Of a stretch of DNA of 64,000 nucleotides, positions 28,886-38,619 are shown in pieces. Both the position numbers and the translations under genes were made by a program. Source of the DNA: Rhodanobacter sp. ANJX3 (lineage in GTDB: Bacteria; Pseudomonadota; Gammaproteobacteria; Xanthomonadales; Rhodanobacteraceae); assembly GCF_014200755.1 (NCBI RefSeq), contig NZ_JACHCM010000002.1, positions 248,001 to 312,000 on the forward strand, in the 5' to 3' direction. Each line of letters begins with the position of its first letter. Position 1 is the stretch's first letter. The notes under the pieces were generated by a model. That model did not search any database, had not been told where the DNA came from, and saw only the letters and a program-made list of their open reading frames with translations.

Positions 28886-29326
28886 TCAGGCGGCTGGCGG
28901 TCGCAGCGGTGGAGCGTGGGCGACATCCGGTGCGGCGGCTCTGCGCAGCGATGGATACGTGTCGGCAGGCATCAACGGGAGCAGCTCGATGATGCTGACC
29001 GCCGCCATGGCGCTGCCGGCGCTTGCGGCGCAGTGGCAGCTGCCGGCCAGACCGTGCTTGCCGGCGCCACAGCAGTCTTCGGCGTGCACCGATGGCTTGG
29101 CCGGAGCCGCATGCTGGGCGTGATCGGCACCGGCCGCGGATGCCATCGACAGGGGCGACATGCCGCCCATCGAGTGACTGACGGTCAAGTGGCTGGCCAC
29201 CGAGGCGGTGCCGTTCATCGCCATGGTTTCGCCGTGTACCGGCAAAACCACCAGCAGCAGCCACGCAAAAGCCGCCAGAACCCGAAGGAACGGCGAGTGC
29301 GTGACATGGCGGAGTGATTGGTTCAC
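28886..29326 (-). CDS. copL: CopL/DUF2946-like small copper-related protein
   Basis: About 146 aa from a GTG at 29326. An N-terminal hydrophobic segment (VLAAFAWLLLVVLPVHG) is followed by Met/His/Cys-rich sequence (MAMNGTASV, HAQHAA, HAEDCCGAGKHGLAGSCHC), as in the small proteins encoded before copA in xanthomonads (copL), which are needed for copper-responsive expression of copAB. The name is by position and composition; sequence conservation of this family is low. Confidence 0.7.
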   Translation of the reverse strand: MNQSLRHVTHSPFLRVLAAFAWLLLVVLPVHGETMAMNGTASVASHLTVSHSMGGMSPLSMASAAGADHAQHAAPAKPSVHAEDCCGAGKHGLAGSCHCAASAGSAMAAVSIIELLPLMPADTYPSLRRAAAPDVAHAPPLRPPAA

Positions 29327-29427
29327 ATCAATAAGCTTAGGCGCTGCGCCGCCGATGCTCAACAGGTCAAAACAGGCTGTAACGCCAAGCGCCCCTATAC
29401 TTGCCTATCCCGCATGCCGTGATCTCC

Positions 29428-30375
29428 ATGAACTATCGCCACGCCTATCACGCCGGCAACTTCGCCGATGTCCTGAAACACACCGTGCTGCTCGCGCTGA
29501 TCGAGGCGATGCGCAGCAAACCGACGCCGTTCTGCGTGATCGAAACCCACGCCGGCAGCGGCCGCTATGCGCTGGACGGTTACGAGGCCGGCAAGACCGG
29601 CGAATTCAAGGACGGCATCTCGCGGCTGCTGTATCCCGACTTGCACGGCGGCAAGGCGGATGCCGCCGCGCTGCCGCCGCTGCTGCGCCGCTGGCTCGAC
29701 AGCGTGCTGGCCATACCTGGCAACGAGGACGAACTGAAGCTCTACCCCGGCTCGCCGCTGCAGATCGCCCAGGCGATCCGCGCCGAAGACAGCGCGCAGC
29801 TGTGCGAACTGCATCCGACAGAAGCTGGCCTGCTGGCCGAGCTGTTCCACCGCGACGACCGCATCCACACGCACCAGCGCAACGGCTACGAAGCGCTGAA
29901 GGCGCTGCTGCCGCCGAAAGAAAAACGCGGCCTGGTGCTTATCGATCCGCCGTACGAGGCGCAGGAGGCCGAATACAAGCAGCTCGAACAGGCGATCAAG
30001 CTGTGCATGCAGCGCTGGCCGACCGGCGTGTATGCGATCTGGTACCCGATCAAGCTGCGCAGCCAGGTGCAGCCTTTCCTGCGCTGGCTGCCGCGCAGCG
30101 GCGCCAAGCGCGTGCTGCGCGCCGAGCTGCTGGTGCATCCGGACGACTCGCCGCTGCGGCTGAACGGTTCGGGCATGGTCATTCTGAACGCGCCGTGGAA
30201 ACTCGACGACGTGCTGCGCGACTCGCTGCGGGCGATGGCGCGCCTGCTGTCGAAAGATCACCCCGCCGAATGGAAGCTGGACTGGCTGCTGCAGGAGGGT
30301 GATGCCGTCCCGGTCGCCAGCCCGATGCCCCGCTCGCGTGTGACGCCGGAGCCGCGTACGCGCCGGCCGCGCTGA
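29428..30375 (+). CDS. rlmJ: 23S rRNA m6A2030 methyltransferase
   Basis: About 315 aa. The diagnostic start MNYRHAYHAGNFADVLKH fixes the ATG at 29428. The SAM region reads CVIETHAGSGRYAL and the catalytic N6-adenine motif is LVLIDPPYE (D-P-P-Y). The last 30 residues are a basic, Pro-rich extension. RlmJ methylates A2030 of 23S rRNA. It is divergent from the copper genes. Confidence 0.95.
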   Translation: MNYRHAYHAGNFADVLKHTVLLALIEAMRSKPTPFCVIETHAGSGRYALDGYEAGKTGEFKDGISRLLYPDLHGGKADAAALPPLLRRWLDSVLAIPGNEDELKLYPGSPLQIAQAIRAEDSAQLCELHPTEAGLLAELFHRDDRIHTHQRNGYEALKALLPPKEKRGLVLIDPPYEAQEAEYKQLEQAIKLCMQRWPTGVYAIWYPIKLRSQVQPFLRWLPRSGAKRVLRAELLVHPDDSPLRLNGSGMVILNAPWKLDDVLRDSLRAMARLLSKDHPAEWKLDWLLQEGDAVPVASPMPRSRVTPEPRTRRPR

Positions 30376-30521
30376 AGCTGCGGCGGCCCGCTTCACTGCG
30401 CGGCCGGCGATATACGCTCTTGCCACGCATCTTGTTGTAGCGTCGTCGGTACGACGGTTCGACGCGGTCGCGTCGACGCACGAACCGTTCGGACCTTCCC
30501 TCATCCCCGCCGGAGTTCAGC

Positions 30522-31034
30522 ATGCGCCGCAATACTTTCCGCTTCAGTCGATGGCTTGCTCCCCTCGCCGTTCTCGCGCTGGCCGCGTGCGCGCCGGCAC
30601 CGATCTACAAGCCGGTGCCGGGCGCCGTGATCGTGACCCCCATGCAGGTGTCGCAAACGCCCGAGCGCTACACCAGCGGCGACGTGATCTGGGGCGGCCG
30701 CATCGTGCAGGTCACCAATTTGTCGGACCACAGCGAGGTCGAAGTGCTGGCCTATCCGCTGGACAGCTCGCAGCGCCCCAAGGCAAACGACAGCGGCAAC
30801 GGCCGCTTCATCGTGGCGATGCCCGGTTACGTGGAACCGCTGGACTACCCGAGCGTCTCGCTGATCACGGTCAGCGGCAAGCTCAACGGCAGCCGCGCCG
30901 GCAAGGTCGGCGAAGCGAACTACGTATTCCCGCTGGTCAGCGCTACGCAGTCGCACGTATGGACCCGCAAGGAGCTGGAGCAGGGTCGCAACAACGTCAG
31001 CTTCGGCCTGGGCGTGGGTGTCGGCATCCATTGA
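30522..31034 (+). CDS. Slp family outer-membrane lipoprotein
   Basis: About 170 aa. Lipobox LALAACAP ends the signal peptide. The Slp pattern follows: P...VSQTPERYTSGDVIWGGRIVQVTNLSDHSEVEVLAYPLDSSQRPK, then GRFIVAMPGYVEPLDYPSVSLITVSGKLNG. Slp proteins are stress- and stationary-phase-related outer-membrane lipoproteins. The 146-bp upstream gap should hold its promoter. Confidence 0.9.
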   Translation: MRRNTFRFSRWLAPLAVLALAACAPAPIYKPVPGAVIVTPMQVSQTPERYTSGDVIWGGRIVQVTNLSDHSEVEVLAYPLDSSQRPKANDSGNGRFIVAMPGYVEPLDYPSVSLITVSGKLNGSRAGKVGEANYVFPLVSATQSHVWTRKELEQGRNNVSFGLGVGVGIH

Positions 31035-31097
31035 TGATGAGCAACGCAACGGAGTGCCGGCGCAGCCGCCGCCCCTTCTTCGAACAAGGACTCTCGC

Positions 31098-32006
31098 ATG
31101 TCGGGTAACGCCAATTCGCTGAAAGCGATTTTTCTGGCCTTGGGCGCCAACTTCGCGATCTTCGTGAGCAAGTTGGTCGCCGCGTTCGTCACCGGCTCCG
31201 GCGCGATGATGGCCGAAGCGGTGCACTCGCTCGCCGACTGCGGCAACCAGGGCCTGCTTCTGTTGGGCATGCGCCAGGCCAAGCGGCCGGCCTCGTCGGA
31301 ATATCCGCTGGGCTGGGGCCGCGCGCTGTACTTCTGGTCGTTTCTGGTGGCGATCCTGCTGTTCTCCGTGGGCGGCATGTTTTCGGTGTACGAGGGCGTG
31401 CACAAGCTGACGAATCCCGAGCCGCTGAAATGGCCGTGGCTGGCGCTGGGCGTGCTGGTGTTCGGCATCGTCGCCGAAAGCATCTCGATGCGCGGCTGCC
31501 TGGCCGAAGTGAACAAGGCGCGCGGCGATCGCAGCCTGTGGCGCTGGTTCCGCGAAACGCGTTCGAGCGAGCTGCTGGTGATCTTCGGCGAGGATCTGGC
31601 CGCCCTGCTCGGCCTGTGTTTCGCCGCGGTGTCCATCGGCGCCACCATGCTCACCGGCAACATGATGTACGACGCCATCGGCACGGTGGCGATCGGCGTG
31701 CTGCTGGTGGTGGTCGCGATTCTGCTGGCGATCGAGGTGAAAGCCCTGCTGATCGGCCAGGGCGTGGAGCCGCAGCGCCGGGCCGAACTGATGGCGTTTC
31801 TCCAAGCGCGTCACGAAGTATCCCAGGTGCTGAACCTGATCACCCTGCAAATGGGCCCGGACGTGATGGTCGCGGTCAAGGCGCTGATGGCGCCGACCGC
31901 CGATGCGCGCGGTTTGATCGAGGCGATCAACACGGTCGAGCGCGCCATGAAAACCCAGTTCGACGACGTGCGCTGGAGCTTCTTCGAGCCGGATTTCACG
32001 GATTAA
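31098..32006 (+). CDS. Cation diffusion facilitator (CDF) metal transporter
   Basis: About 302 aa with six hydrophobic helices. The CDF signature is ALGANFAIFVSKLVAAFVTGSGAMMAEAVHSLADCGNQGLLLLG; the helix-II H-x3-D metal site is HSLAD. FGEDLAALLGLCFA supplies the helix-V acidic site (E/D). It resembles the ZnT9-like bacterial subgroup. It exports divalent metals such as Zn in exchange for protons. Confidence 0.9.
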   Translation: MSGNANSLKAIFLALGANFAIFVSKLVAAFVTGSGAMMAEAVHSLADCGNQGLLLLGMRQAKRPASSEYPLGWGRALYFWSFLVAILLFSVGGMFSVYEGVHKLTNPEPLKWPWLALGVLVFGIVAESISMRGCLAEVNKARGDRSLWRWFRETRSSELLVIFGEDLAALLGLCFAAVSIGATMLTGNMMYDAIGTVAIGVLLVVVAILLAIEVKALLIGQGVEPQRRAELMAFLQARHEVSQVLNLITLQMGPDVMVAVKALMAPTADARGLIEAINTVERAMKTQFDDVRWSFFEPDFTD

Positions 32007-32125
32007 GATCCGATCATCGGATCAGTCAAAAATATGGTCACTTCGACACATAACGCGCAGGCGAACAGGACAGTTCGAGTAAAGATCTTATTTACAGCGA
32101 GCTATCGGCCGATGGAGCAACTGCG

Positions 32126-32872
32126 ATGAAAAAGTATCTGGTCTTGCTAGCCGCGATCGCGTGTAACGCCGCAACTTTCGCGCAGACCACGGCGTCGTTG
32201 CCGCAGGCGGTGACACAAAAATTTCAGGCCGATGAAAAGTTGCTCGCCGACTGGCCACAACTTGGCTACTACCAAAAGCAAAACGCCGGTGTCGCTCCAC
32301 GCAAACAGGGCGAAACACGAGTCGTCTTTATGGGCGATTCGATCACTGATCTGTGGGGCCACAGCGCAGACGTATTTTTCCCCGGCAAGCCGTATATAAA
32401 TCGCGGTATCGGCGGCCAAACAACATCGCAAATGCTGCTACGTTTTCGACAAGACGTTATCGACCTCCATCCGCGCGTCGTCGTCCTACTCGGTGGCGTC
32501 AACGACCTCGCCACCACGCCGGAACCCGCAGCACTCACCACGATCGAAGGCAATCTCAGCTCCATGGCCGAACTGGCAAGGGCCAACGGTATCAAAGTGG
32601 TCATGAGTTCACTGACGCCTGTCAGCAATTTTTTGATTCCAACTCAGACAACGGCGCACCCGCCACAAAAAATTCTAGAACTCAATGAGTGGATCAAGTC
32701 TTACGCACGGAAACAACATTTCATCTATGCGGACTATTACTCCGCCCTGCTTGACGCAAACCATTCGATGAAGAGGAGTCTCTCCTTCGACGGCCTGCAC
32801 CCGAACGCCGCAGGCTACGCGGTGATGACGCCGCTGGCGCAGCGCGCCATCGATCAGGCGCTGGCCCAGTAG
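32126..32872 (+). CDS. Secreted SGNH/GDSL-family hydrolase
   Basis: About 248 aa with a signal peptide (YLVLLAAIACNAATFAQ). SGNH blocks are present in order: VVFMGDSITDLW (nucleophile Ser), GIGGQTT (Gly), LLGGVNDLA (Asn) and FDGLHPNAAGY (catalytic Asp and His). It is an esterase or acyl-hydrolase acting outside the cytoplasm; the PAF-acetylhydrolase-like GSI/GDSIT subgroup often deacetylates glycans. Confidence 0.9.
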   Translation: MKKYLVLLAAIACNAATFAQTTASLPQAVTQKFQADEKLLADWPQLGYYQKQNAGVAPRKQGETRVVFMGDSITDLWGHSADVFFPGKPYINRGIGGQTTSQMLLRFRQDVIDLHPRVVVLLGGVNDLATTPEPAALTTIEGNLSSMAELARANGIKVVMSSLTPVSNFLIPTQTTAHPPQKILELNEWIKSYARKQHFIYADYYSALLDANHSMKRSLSFDGLHPNAAGYAVMTPLAQRAIDQALAQ

Positions 32873-32940
32873 TACGGGGCATACGCGCCATATGGCATCG
32901 CCCATGAAACTTTCTTCAGCCATCGGGCATAACGATCGGG

Positions 32941-32966
32941 TATAAACAAATGGCATTTGGCCATTT
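32941..32966 (+). promoter_or_regulatory. Candidate promoter/operator of the sulfate operon
   Basis: TATAAA at 32941-32946 is a plausible -10 box and is followed by the perfect dyad AAATGGC (32948-32954) / GCCATTT (32960-32966). It lies 60 bp before sbp and may bind a regulator such as CysB, though the dyad is not a known CysB site. Confidence 0.35.
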
Positions 32967-33026
32967 TGTGGCGGACGGCGCGCTGGCTACGCTGACCCGT
33001 CCATCCGCCTAAGGGAGACACGGACC

Positions 33027-34025
33027 ATGAAAAAGCTGGGAATGCTGTTGGCCATGCTGGGCACACTGTCGGCGGCGACTGCGCAGGCGAAAGACGTGAC
33101 GCTGTTGAACGTGTCCTACGATCCCACGCGCGAGCTGTACCGAGATATCAACACCGCGTTCGCGGCGCAGTGGAAGGCCCAGCACGGCGACGACGTGACC
33201 GTACAGATGTCGCACGGCGGCTCGGGCAAGCAGGCGCGCTCGGTGGTCGACGGATTGCCGGCCGATATCGTCACGCTGGCGCTGGCCTACGACATCGATG
33301 CGATCGCCGATCATGGATTGCTCGCGAAGAATTGGCAGACCCGCCTGCCCGACAACGCGTCGCCCTACACCTCGACCATCGTCTTCTTGGTGCGCAAGGG
33401 CAATCCCAAGGGCATCAAGGACTGGGCCGATCTGATCAAGCCCGGCGTGCAGGTCATCACGCCAAACCCGAAAACCTCTGGCGGTGCGCGCTGGAATTTT
33501 CTGGCAGCCTGGGGCTACGCGCTCAAACAGCCCGGTGGCAACGAGGCCAAGGCGAAGGCCTATGTGCAGGCGCTGTACCAGCATGTGCCGGTGCTTGATG
33601 CGGGCGCGCGAGGCGCCACCAACACCTTCGCGCAACGCGGCGTGGGCGACGTGCTGGTGGCCTGGGAAAGCGAGGCGCTGCTGGCACAGCAGCAGATGGG
33701 TAAAGGCACGTTCGACATCGTGGTGCCGTCGATCAGCATACTGGCCGAGCCGCCGGTCGCCGTGGTCGACAGCAACGTCGACACGCACGGCACGCGCGCC
33801 GTGGCCGAGGCTTACGTGAAGTTTCTCTATTCGCCACAGGCGCAGACCATCGAAGCCAAGAGCTTCTATCGCCCGCGCCTGCCCGCCGTATCGGCGCAGT
33901 TCGCCGCGCAGTTTCCCAAGGTCAACACCTTCACCATCAACGAGCTGTTCGGCGACTGGCGCCAGGCGCAGGCGAAATTCTTCGCCGACGGCGCGATCTT
34001 CGACCAGATCGGCCCCGGGCACTGA
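33027..34025 (+). CDS. sbp: Sulfate/thiosulfate-binding periplasmic protein
   Basis: About 332 aa with a signal peptide ([18 protein letters not shown]). Sbp/CysP signatures are [34 protein letters not shown] and [23 protein letters not shown], which line the sulfate pocket. It delivers sulfate to CysTWA, encoded downstream. First gene of the operon. Confidence 0.96.
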   Translation: MKKLGMLLAMLGTLSAATAQAKDVTLLNVSYDPTRELYRDINTAFAAQWKAQHGDDVTVQMSHGGSGKQARSVVDGLPADIVTLALAYDIDAIADHGLLAKNWQTRLPDNASPYTSTIVFLVRKGNPKGIKDWADLIKPGVQVITPNPKTSGGARWNFLAAWGYALKQPGGNEAKAKAYVQALYQHVPVLDAGARGATNTFAQRGVGDVLVAWESEALLAQQQMGKGTFDIVVPSISILAEPPVAVVDSNVDTHGTRAVAEAYVKFLYSPQAQTIEAKSFYRPRLPAVSAQFAAQFPKVNTFTINELFGDWRQAQAKFFADGAIFDQIGPGH

Positions 34026-34031
34026 CCACGC

Positions 34032-34856
34032 ATGCGTCGGCGCATCCTGCCCGGTTTCGGGCTCAGTCTGGGTTATGCGCTGGCGTATCTGGGCCTGATC
34101 GTGCTGCTGCCGCTGGCGGCGCTGGCGTGGAAGGCTTCCGGTATCGGCCTGCACGGTTTGATCCGCCTGCTCAGTTCGCCGCGTACCTTCGCCGCGCTCA
34201 AGCTGAGCTTTGTCGGCGCGACGTTCGCCGCCGTGGTCAACGCCTTCGTCGGTCTGCTGGTCGCCTGGGTGCTGGTGCGCTACCGCTTTCCCGGGCGACG
34301 ACTTTTCGATGCGCTGGTCGACCTGCCGTTTGCCCTGCCCACCGCGGTCGCCGGCATCGCGCTGACCGCGCTTTACGCACCCAACGGCTGGCTCGGGCAG
34401 TGGCTGGTGCCGCACGGTATCCAGATTGCCTATGCACCGCCGGGCGTGATCCTGGCGATGGTGTTCGTCGGCTTTCCTTTCGTGGTGCGCACGCTGCAGC
34501 CGGTGCTGGAATCGCTCGATCGCGATGTGGAAGAGGCCGCCGAGAGTCTCGGCGCGTCGCATCCGCAAACCTTTTTCCGGGTGATCCTGCCGATGCTGTT
34601 TCCTACGCTGCTGACCGGCTTTGCGCTGGCGCTGGCCCGCGCCGTGGGCGAATACGGTTCGGTGATCTTCATCGCCGGCAACATCCCGATGCGCTCGGAG
34701 ATCGCCCCACTGCTGATCGTGGAGAAGCTGGAGGAATTCGACTACGCCGGCGCGGCCGCGCTCGGCATGGTGATGCTGATCGCCTCGTTCGTGCTGCTGA
34801 TCGTCATCTCGCTGCTGCAACGATGGAGCCGGCGCTGGGCGGAGCACACGCGATGA
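34032..34856 (+). CDS. cysT: Sulfate ABC transporter permease CysT
   Basis: About 274 aa inner-membrane permease with six helices. The EAA loop reads EEAAESLGASHPQTFFRVILPMLFPTLLTGFALALARAVGEYGSVIFIAGNIP, where the GEYGSV ending is typical of CysT/CysU. The stop overlaps the cysW start (ATGA). Confidence 0.96.
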   Translation: MRRRILPGFGLSLGYALAYLGLIVLLPLAALAWKASGIGLHGLIRLLSSPRTFAALKLSFVGATFAAVVNAFVGLLVAWVLVRYRFPGRRLFDALVDLPFALPTAVAGIALTALYAPNGWLGQWLVPHGIQIAYAPPGVILAMVFVGFPFVVRTLQPVLESLDRDVEEAAESLGASHPQTFFRVILPMLFPTLLTGFALALARAVGEYGSVIFIAGNIPMRSEIAPLLIVEKLEEFDYAGAAALGMVMLIASFVLLIVISLLQRWSRRWAEHTR

Positions 34857-35740
34857 CGGCCTCTTCGACCACGTCAGCGACAGGCATTCGGCACAGGCGC
34901 GCGCCACACTGGCCACGCAAGATCGGGCGTTCGCTGCTGATCCTGGCGGCGGTGATCTTTCTTGCCGTGTTTCTGGTGCTGCCGCTGAGCGTGGTGTTCG
35001 TCGAGGCGTTTCGTCAAGGCATGCACGCGTATCTTTCGACCATCAAACAACCGGAAGCGCTGTCTGCGATCCGACTGACCCTGCTGGTCGCGGTGATCGC
35101 CGTACCGCTGAATATCGTGTTCGGCATCGCCGCGGCATGGGCGATGGCACGCTTCGAATTTCGCGGCAAGGCGCTGCTGGGTGCCTTCATCGATTTGCCG
35201 TTTTCGATCTCGCCGGTGATTTCCGGCCTGGTTTACGTGCTGCTGTTCGGCGCTCAGGGCTGGTTCGGACCGTGGCTGCAGGCGCACCACGTCAAGATCA
35301 TTTTTGCCGTGCCGGGGCTGGTGCTGGCCACCATTTTCATCACCCTGCCCTTTATCGCGCGCGAACTGATTCCGCTGATGCAGGCGCAGGGCAGCGACGA
35401 GGAGGAAGCCGCGCGCGTGCTCGGCGCGGGCGGCTGGCAGATGTTTTTCCGCGTCACGTTGCCCAATATCCGCTGGGCGCTGCTGTACGGCGTGCTGTTG
35501 TGCAACGCCCGCGCGATGGGCGAGTTCGGCGCCGTGTCCGTCGTGTCGGGGCATATCCGCGGGCTCACCACCACCATGCCGCTGGAGGTGGAGATGCGCT
35601 ACAACGAGTACGACTATGTCGGCGCCTTCGCCGTGGCCTCGCTGCTGGCGCTGCTGGCCCTGCTGACGCTGGCGATCAAGACACTGCTGGAATGGCGCTA
35701 CGGCGACGAGATTGCCGCGCATGCGCCAGGTGGACACTGA
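34853..35740 (+). CDS. cysW: Sulfate ABC transporter permease CysW
   Basis: About 295 aa. An extra basic N-terminal stretch precedes the first helix ([26 protein letters not shown]). The EAA loop is [54 protein letters not shown], ending in the CysW-typical [11 protein letters not shown]. It pairs with CysT to form the channel. cysA follows 7 bp after the stop. Confidence 0.96.
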   Translation: MTASSTTSATGIRHRRAPHWPRKIGRSLLILAAVIFLAVFLVLPLSVVFVEAFRQGMHAYLSTIKQPEALSAIRLTLLVAVIAVPLNIVFGIAAAWAMARFEFRGKALLGAFIDLPFSISPVISGLVYVLLFGAQGWFGPWLQAHHVKIIFAVPGLVLATIFITLPFIARELIPLMQAQGSDEEEAARVLGAGGWQMFFRVTLPNIRWALLYGVLLCNARAMGEFGAVSVVSGHIRGLTTTMPLEVEMRYNEYDYVGAFAVASLLALLALLTLAIKTLLEWRYGDEIAAHAPGGH

Positions 35741-35747
35741 GACAACC

Positions 35748-36869
35748 ATGACTCTCGAACTTTCCCATCTGAGCCGCCGCTTCACTGACTTCGCCGCGCT
35801 GGACGACGTCAGCCTGTCGATCGCGCCGGGCGAGTTCCTGGCGCTGCTCGGGCCGTCCGGTTCGGGCAAGACCACGCTGCTGCGCATCCTGGCGGGGCTC
35901 GATTACCCCGATAGCGGCAGCGTCGATCTGGACGGCCAAAACTTTCTGGCCGCACCGGCGCGCGAACGAAAAATCGGCCTGGTCTTTCAGCATTACGCGC
36001 TGTTCCGTCACCTTACCGTGGCCGAAAATGTGGCTTTCGGTTTGCGCGTGCGCAAGCGCAGGCTGCGGCCGTCCAAAAAAGCGATCGCCGAGCGCGTCGA
36101 GCAACTGCTCCAGCGCGTTCAGCTCGATGGCTTTGGCCATCGCTATCCGACCCAGCTCTCCGGCGGCCAGCGCCAGCGCGTCGCACTGGCGCGCGCGCTC
36201 GCGGTGGAGCCTAGCCTGCTGCTGCTCGACGAACCCTTCGGCGCACTCGACGCGCAGGTTCGCCTCACCCTTCGCCGCTGGCTGCGCGAACTGCATGAGG
36301 ACCTCGAGCTCACCACCATTTTCGTTACCCACGATCAGGAGGAAGCGCTGGAGCTGGCCGACCGCGTCGCCGTGATGAACCGCGGCCGCATCGAGCAGGT
36401 CGGCACGCCCGAGGCGATCTATCAGCAGCCGGCCACGCCCTTCGTATGCGAGTTCATCGGCAAGGTCAACAAGCTGCCGCTCACGCTCAGCGGCGGCCGG
36501 CTCGGCATGGGCGAATGGCTCCTCGATGGCGAGCCGTGGAACGGCGAGCATGCCCACGCCGTCGCCTACGTGCGGCCCGAGCATCTGGCGCTTGATGTAC
36601 CGGAAACCCAGCCCGCCTGGAGCGCTCGACTGCGTCACGTCTACCTGGCCGGCAGCGTGGCGCATCTGGAGCTTTATGTGCCCTCGCTGGACCACACGCT
36701 GGAGGCCGACATCGCCGGCGAAGACGTCGCCAAGCTCGGCCTGCAACCCGGCGCACAGCTGCGCGTGGCCCCACGCAGCGCCGTGGTATTCGCCATGGAT
36801 AAGTCCGGCGAAGACGCCGCCGTGCAGGGCCGCTGGGTGTGGCAGGCGAAGAACGCGCCGCACGCGTAG
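35748..36869 (+). CDS. cysA: Sulfate ABC transporter ATPase CysA
   Basis: About 373 aa. Walker [18 protein letters not shown], signature [16 protein letters not shown], Walker [17 protein letters not shown] and the H-loop [13 protein letters not shown] are all intact. A C-terminal TOBE-like regulatory region follows (from about residue 240). It energises sulfate import. Last gene of the operon; ATG 35748 is chosen as giving the standard N-terminus [12 protein letters not shown]. Confidence 0.96.
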   Translation: MTLELSHLSRRFTDFAALDDVSLSIAPGEFLALLGPSGSGKTTLLRILAGLDYPDSGSVDLDGQNFLAAPARERKIGLVFQHYALFRHLTVAENVAFGLRVRKRRLRPSKKAIAERVEQLLQRVQLDGFGHRYPTQLSGGQRQRVALARALAVEPSLLLLDEPFGALDAQVRLTLRRWLRELHEDLELTTIFVTHDQEEALELADRVAVMNRGRIEQVGTPEAIYQQPATPFVCEFIGKVNKLPLTLSGGRLGMGEWLLDGEPWNGEHAHAVAYVRPEHLALDVPETQPAWSARLRHVYLAGSVAHLELYVPSLDHTLEADIAGEDVAKLGLQPGAQLRVAPRSAVVFAMDKSGEDAAVQGRWVWQAKNAPHA

Positions 36870-36887
36870 CGCGCCAGCTGGCGCAGG

Positions 36888-37280
36888 CTACTTTTTCAGC
36901 TGCAGCAGATCCCAGCCGTTGCCGTACAGATCCTCGAACACGGCCACGGTGCCGTAGGCTTCGTGCCGCGGCTCTTCGCGAAAGTGCACGCCTTCGGCGC
37001 GCATGCGCTGCCAGTCGCGCTCAAAGTCATCGGTATGCAGCAGCAGGAACACGCGGCCGCCGGTCTGGTTGCCGACGCGCGAGACCTGCTCGTCGCCCTT
37101 GGCCTTGGCCAGCAGCAGTCGCGTTTCGGTCGAGCCCGGCGGCGCCAGCAGCACCCAGCGCTTGCCGTGGCACATGTCGGTGTCTTCGACCAGATCGAAA
37201 CCCAGCGCGCGGGTGTACCAGGCGATCGCTTCGTCGTAATCGTCGACCAGCAGCGCGAGTGCGCCGAGATGTTGTGTCAT
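36888..37280 (-). CDS. VOC (glyoxalase-fold) family protein
   Basis: About 130 aa with the two beta-alpha-beta3 units of a vicinal-oxygen-chelate protein: HLGALALLVDDYDEAIAWYTRALGFDLVEDTDM and RVFLLLHTDDFERDWQRMRAEGVHFREEPRHEAYGTVAVFEDLYGNGWDLLQ. Metal-binding positions (His4, late Glu/Asp) are plausible. The reaction is unknown. The start overlaps the stop of the upstream YjbR-like gene (ATGA). Confidence 0.88.
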   Translation of the reverse strand: MTQHLGALALLVDDYDEAIAWYTRALGFDLVEDTDMCHGKRWVLLAPPGSTETRLLLAKAKGDEQVSRVGNQTGGRVFLLLHTDDFERDWQRMRAEGVHFREEPRHEAYGTVAVFEDLYGNGWDLLQLKK

Positions 37281-37672
37281 GACTTGGTTGCCTTGTCAGT
37301 TGGCAGCAGAGCGAGCTCCGCCTGTACTTTTTTGGTGAGCCTGGCGCGCACGAGTAGGTAGGCGTCGCGGATAAGGTCCTGCAGCTCGGTCGTAGCGAAC
37401 CGCGACGGCTCGATGATGGAGATCCAGCCCGCGCGCGCCAGGTAAGGGGCGGGCATGATACCCGGCTGATCGGTCAGCTCCAGAAAGCGCGCGTCGTCTA
37501 CCTTGCAGGAAAGCCGGCCGCCGTCGCTGCCGTCGGCCGGCGTCATCGCAAACATCTTGCCGCCGACGCTGAGCACGAGCTTGGTCTCCCATTTGATATC
37601 GCGCGTCACGCCCGGCCAATGGCCGCAAAACGCTTCCAGCTGCCGCGCGCTCATCCCCATCGTTCTGCGCAT
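37277..37672 (-). CDS. MmcQ/YjbR family protein
   Basis: About 131 aa. The MmcQ/YjbR pattern is seen: SARQLEAFCGHWPGVTRDIKWETKLVLSVGGKMFAM, then SCKVDDARFLELTDQPGIMPAPYLARAGWISIIEP, ending LIRDAYLLVRARLTKK. The fold is CyaY-like and often described as DNA-binding, without a known target. Translationally coupled to the VOC gene. Confidence 0.85.
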   Translation of the reverse strand: MRRTMGMSARQLEAFCGHWPGVTRDIKWETKLVLSVGGKMFAMTPADGSDGGRLSCKVDDARFLELTDQPGIMPAPYLARAGWISIIEPSRFATTELQDLIRDAYLLVRARLTKKVQAELALLPTDKATKS

Positions 37673-37867
37673 TGGACTCGGTGCCTTCGTCATAAGAGCC
37701 GTCGATAAGCACATTGTGGCGTGGAGCGCCGCGATGATGCCGATGATCGGCTACGGCGGCCCCCGCGCCATTCGCCGCCACGCTGGACGATCGGCGCTGC
37801 AATGAGAACGGCGTTCCAAAGCCCTCCCATTCATGTTGCGTCGCACCAAATACGCTAGAGTACGGAT

Positions 37868-38479
37868 ATGCTGCCGCTACCTGCCATCGACTTTTCCCTG
37901 CCGCCCGACGAAGCCTCGCTGCGCCCGCCCGCGCGCGAACGCTTTGCGCCGCGCCTGGTGCCGGAGACCTCCGGCGAGCTGGTGTCCATCCAGGACGGCC
38001 GCAAGCTGCACCTGCGCAGTATCCGGCCCAACGATATCGAAGCCCTGCAGCGCTGCTTTCTGCGGCTGTCGCCCGAAGACGTGCGCCGCCGCTTTCTGCA
38101 CGCCATGTCCGAGCTGCCCACGCCGATGGCGCAGCGCCTGTGCCAGATCGACCCGAGCATCGAGACCGCGCTGGTGCTGGTGGACGAGACCGTGGTGCCC
38201 GGCGAAATCCGCGGTGTCGGCCGTATCTATGTCGACGAAGCGGCCGACAGCGCCGAGTTCTCCGTGCTGGTGGAAAAAGACTGGACCCGGCTCGGCCTCG
38301 GCGCCCTGCTGATGCAGCGGCTGGTCGACGACTGCCGCCGCCGCGGCCTCGCCGAAATCTGGGGCTACGTGCTGCTGGAAAACCGGCCGATGCTCGATCT
38401 GTGCAAGGCGCTGGGTTTCGTCCGTCGCCGGATGGACAACGAGCCGGGCGTGGCGCAGATCGTACTGCGCCTGATCTAG
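37868..38479 (+). CDS. GNAT family N-acetyltransferase
   Basis: About 203 aa. After a Pro-rich leader the GNAT domain reads LHLRSIRPNDIEALQRCFLRLSPEDVRRRFLHAM, then AEFSVLVEKDWTRLGLGALLMQRLVDDCRRRGLAEIWGYVLLENRPMLDLCKALGFVRRR, with the acetyl-CoA loop RLGLGALL. It resembles the C-terminal acetyltransferase domain of Pat-type protein acetylases, but lacks the CoA-ligase-like part. Substrate unknown. Confidence 0.88.
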   Translation: MLPLPAIDFSLPPDEASLRPPARERFAPRLVPETSGELVSIQDGRKLHLRSIRPNDIEALQRCFLRLSPEDVRRRFLHAMSELPTPMAQRLCQIDPSIETALVLVDETVVPGEIRGVGRIYVDEAADSAEFSVLVEKDWTRLGLGALLMQRLVDDCRRRGLAEIWGYVLLENRPMLDLCKALGFVRRRMDNEPGVAQIVLRLI

Positions 38480-38619
38480 AAAGCGCCCGCTCTGCGGCGT
38501 TTACCCGCATCCGTCCACCGCGACTCAGCCATCTGCCATCGGCACGTTACACTTGTCCGCTTACCCGAGGCGACCTGCCGGTCGCGTCCCGAACAAGTGG
38601 TTTACGTGCCGACGCCGAT

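Noticed and set aside
26759..29317. 850-codon plus-strand frame over the copper genes
   Set aside because: Antisense shadow; copA and copB on the minus strand have clear motifs.
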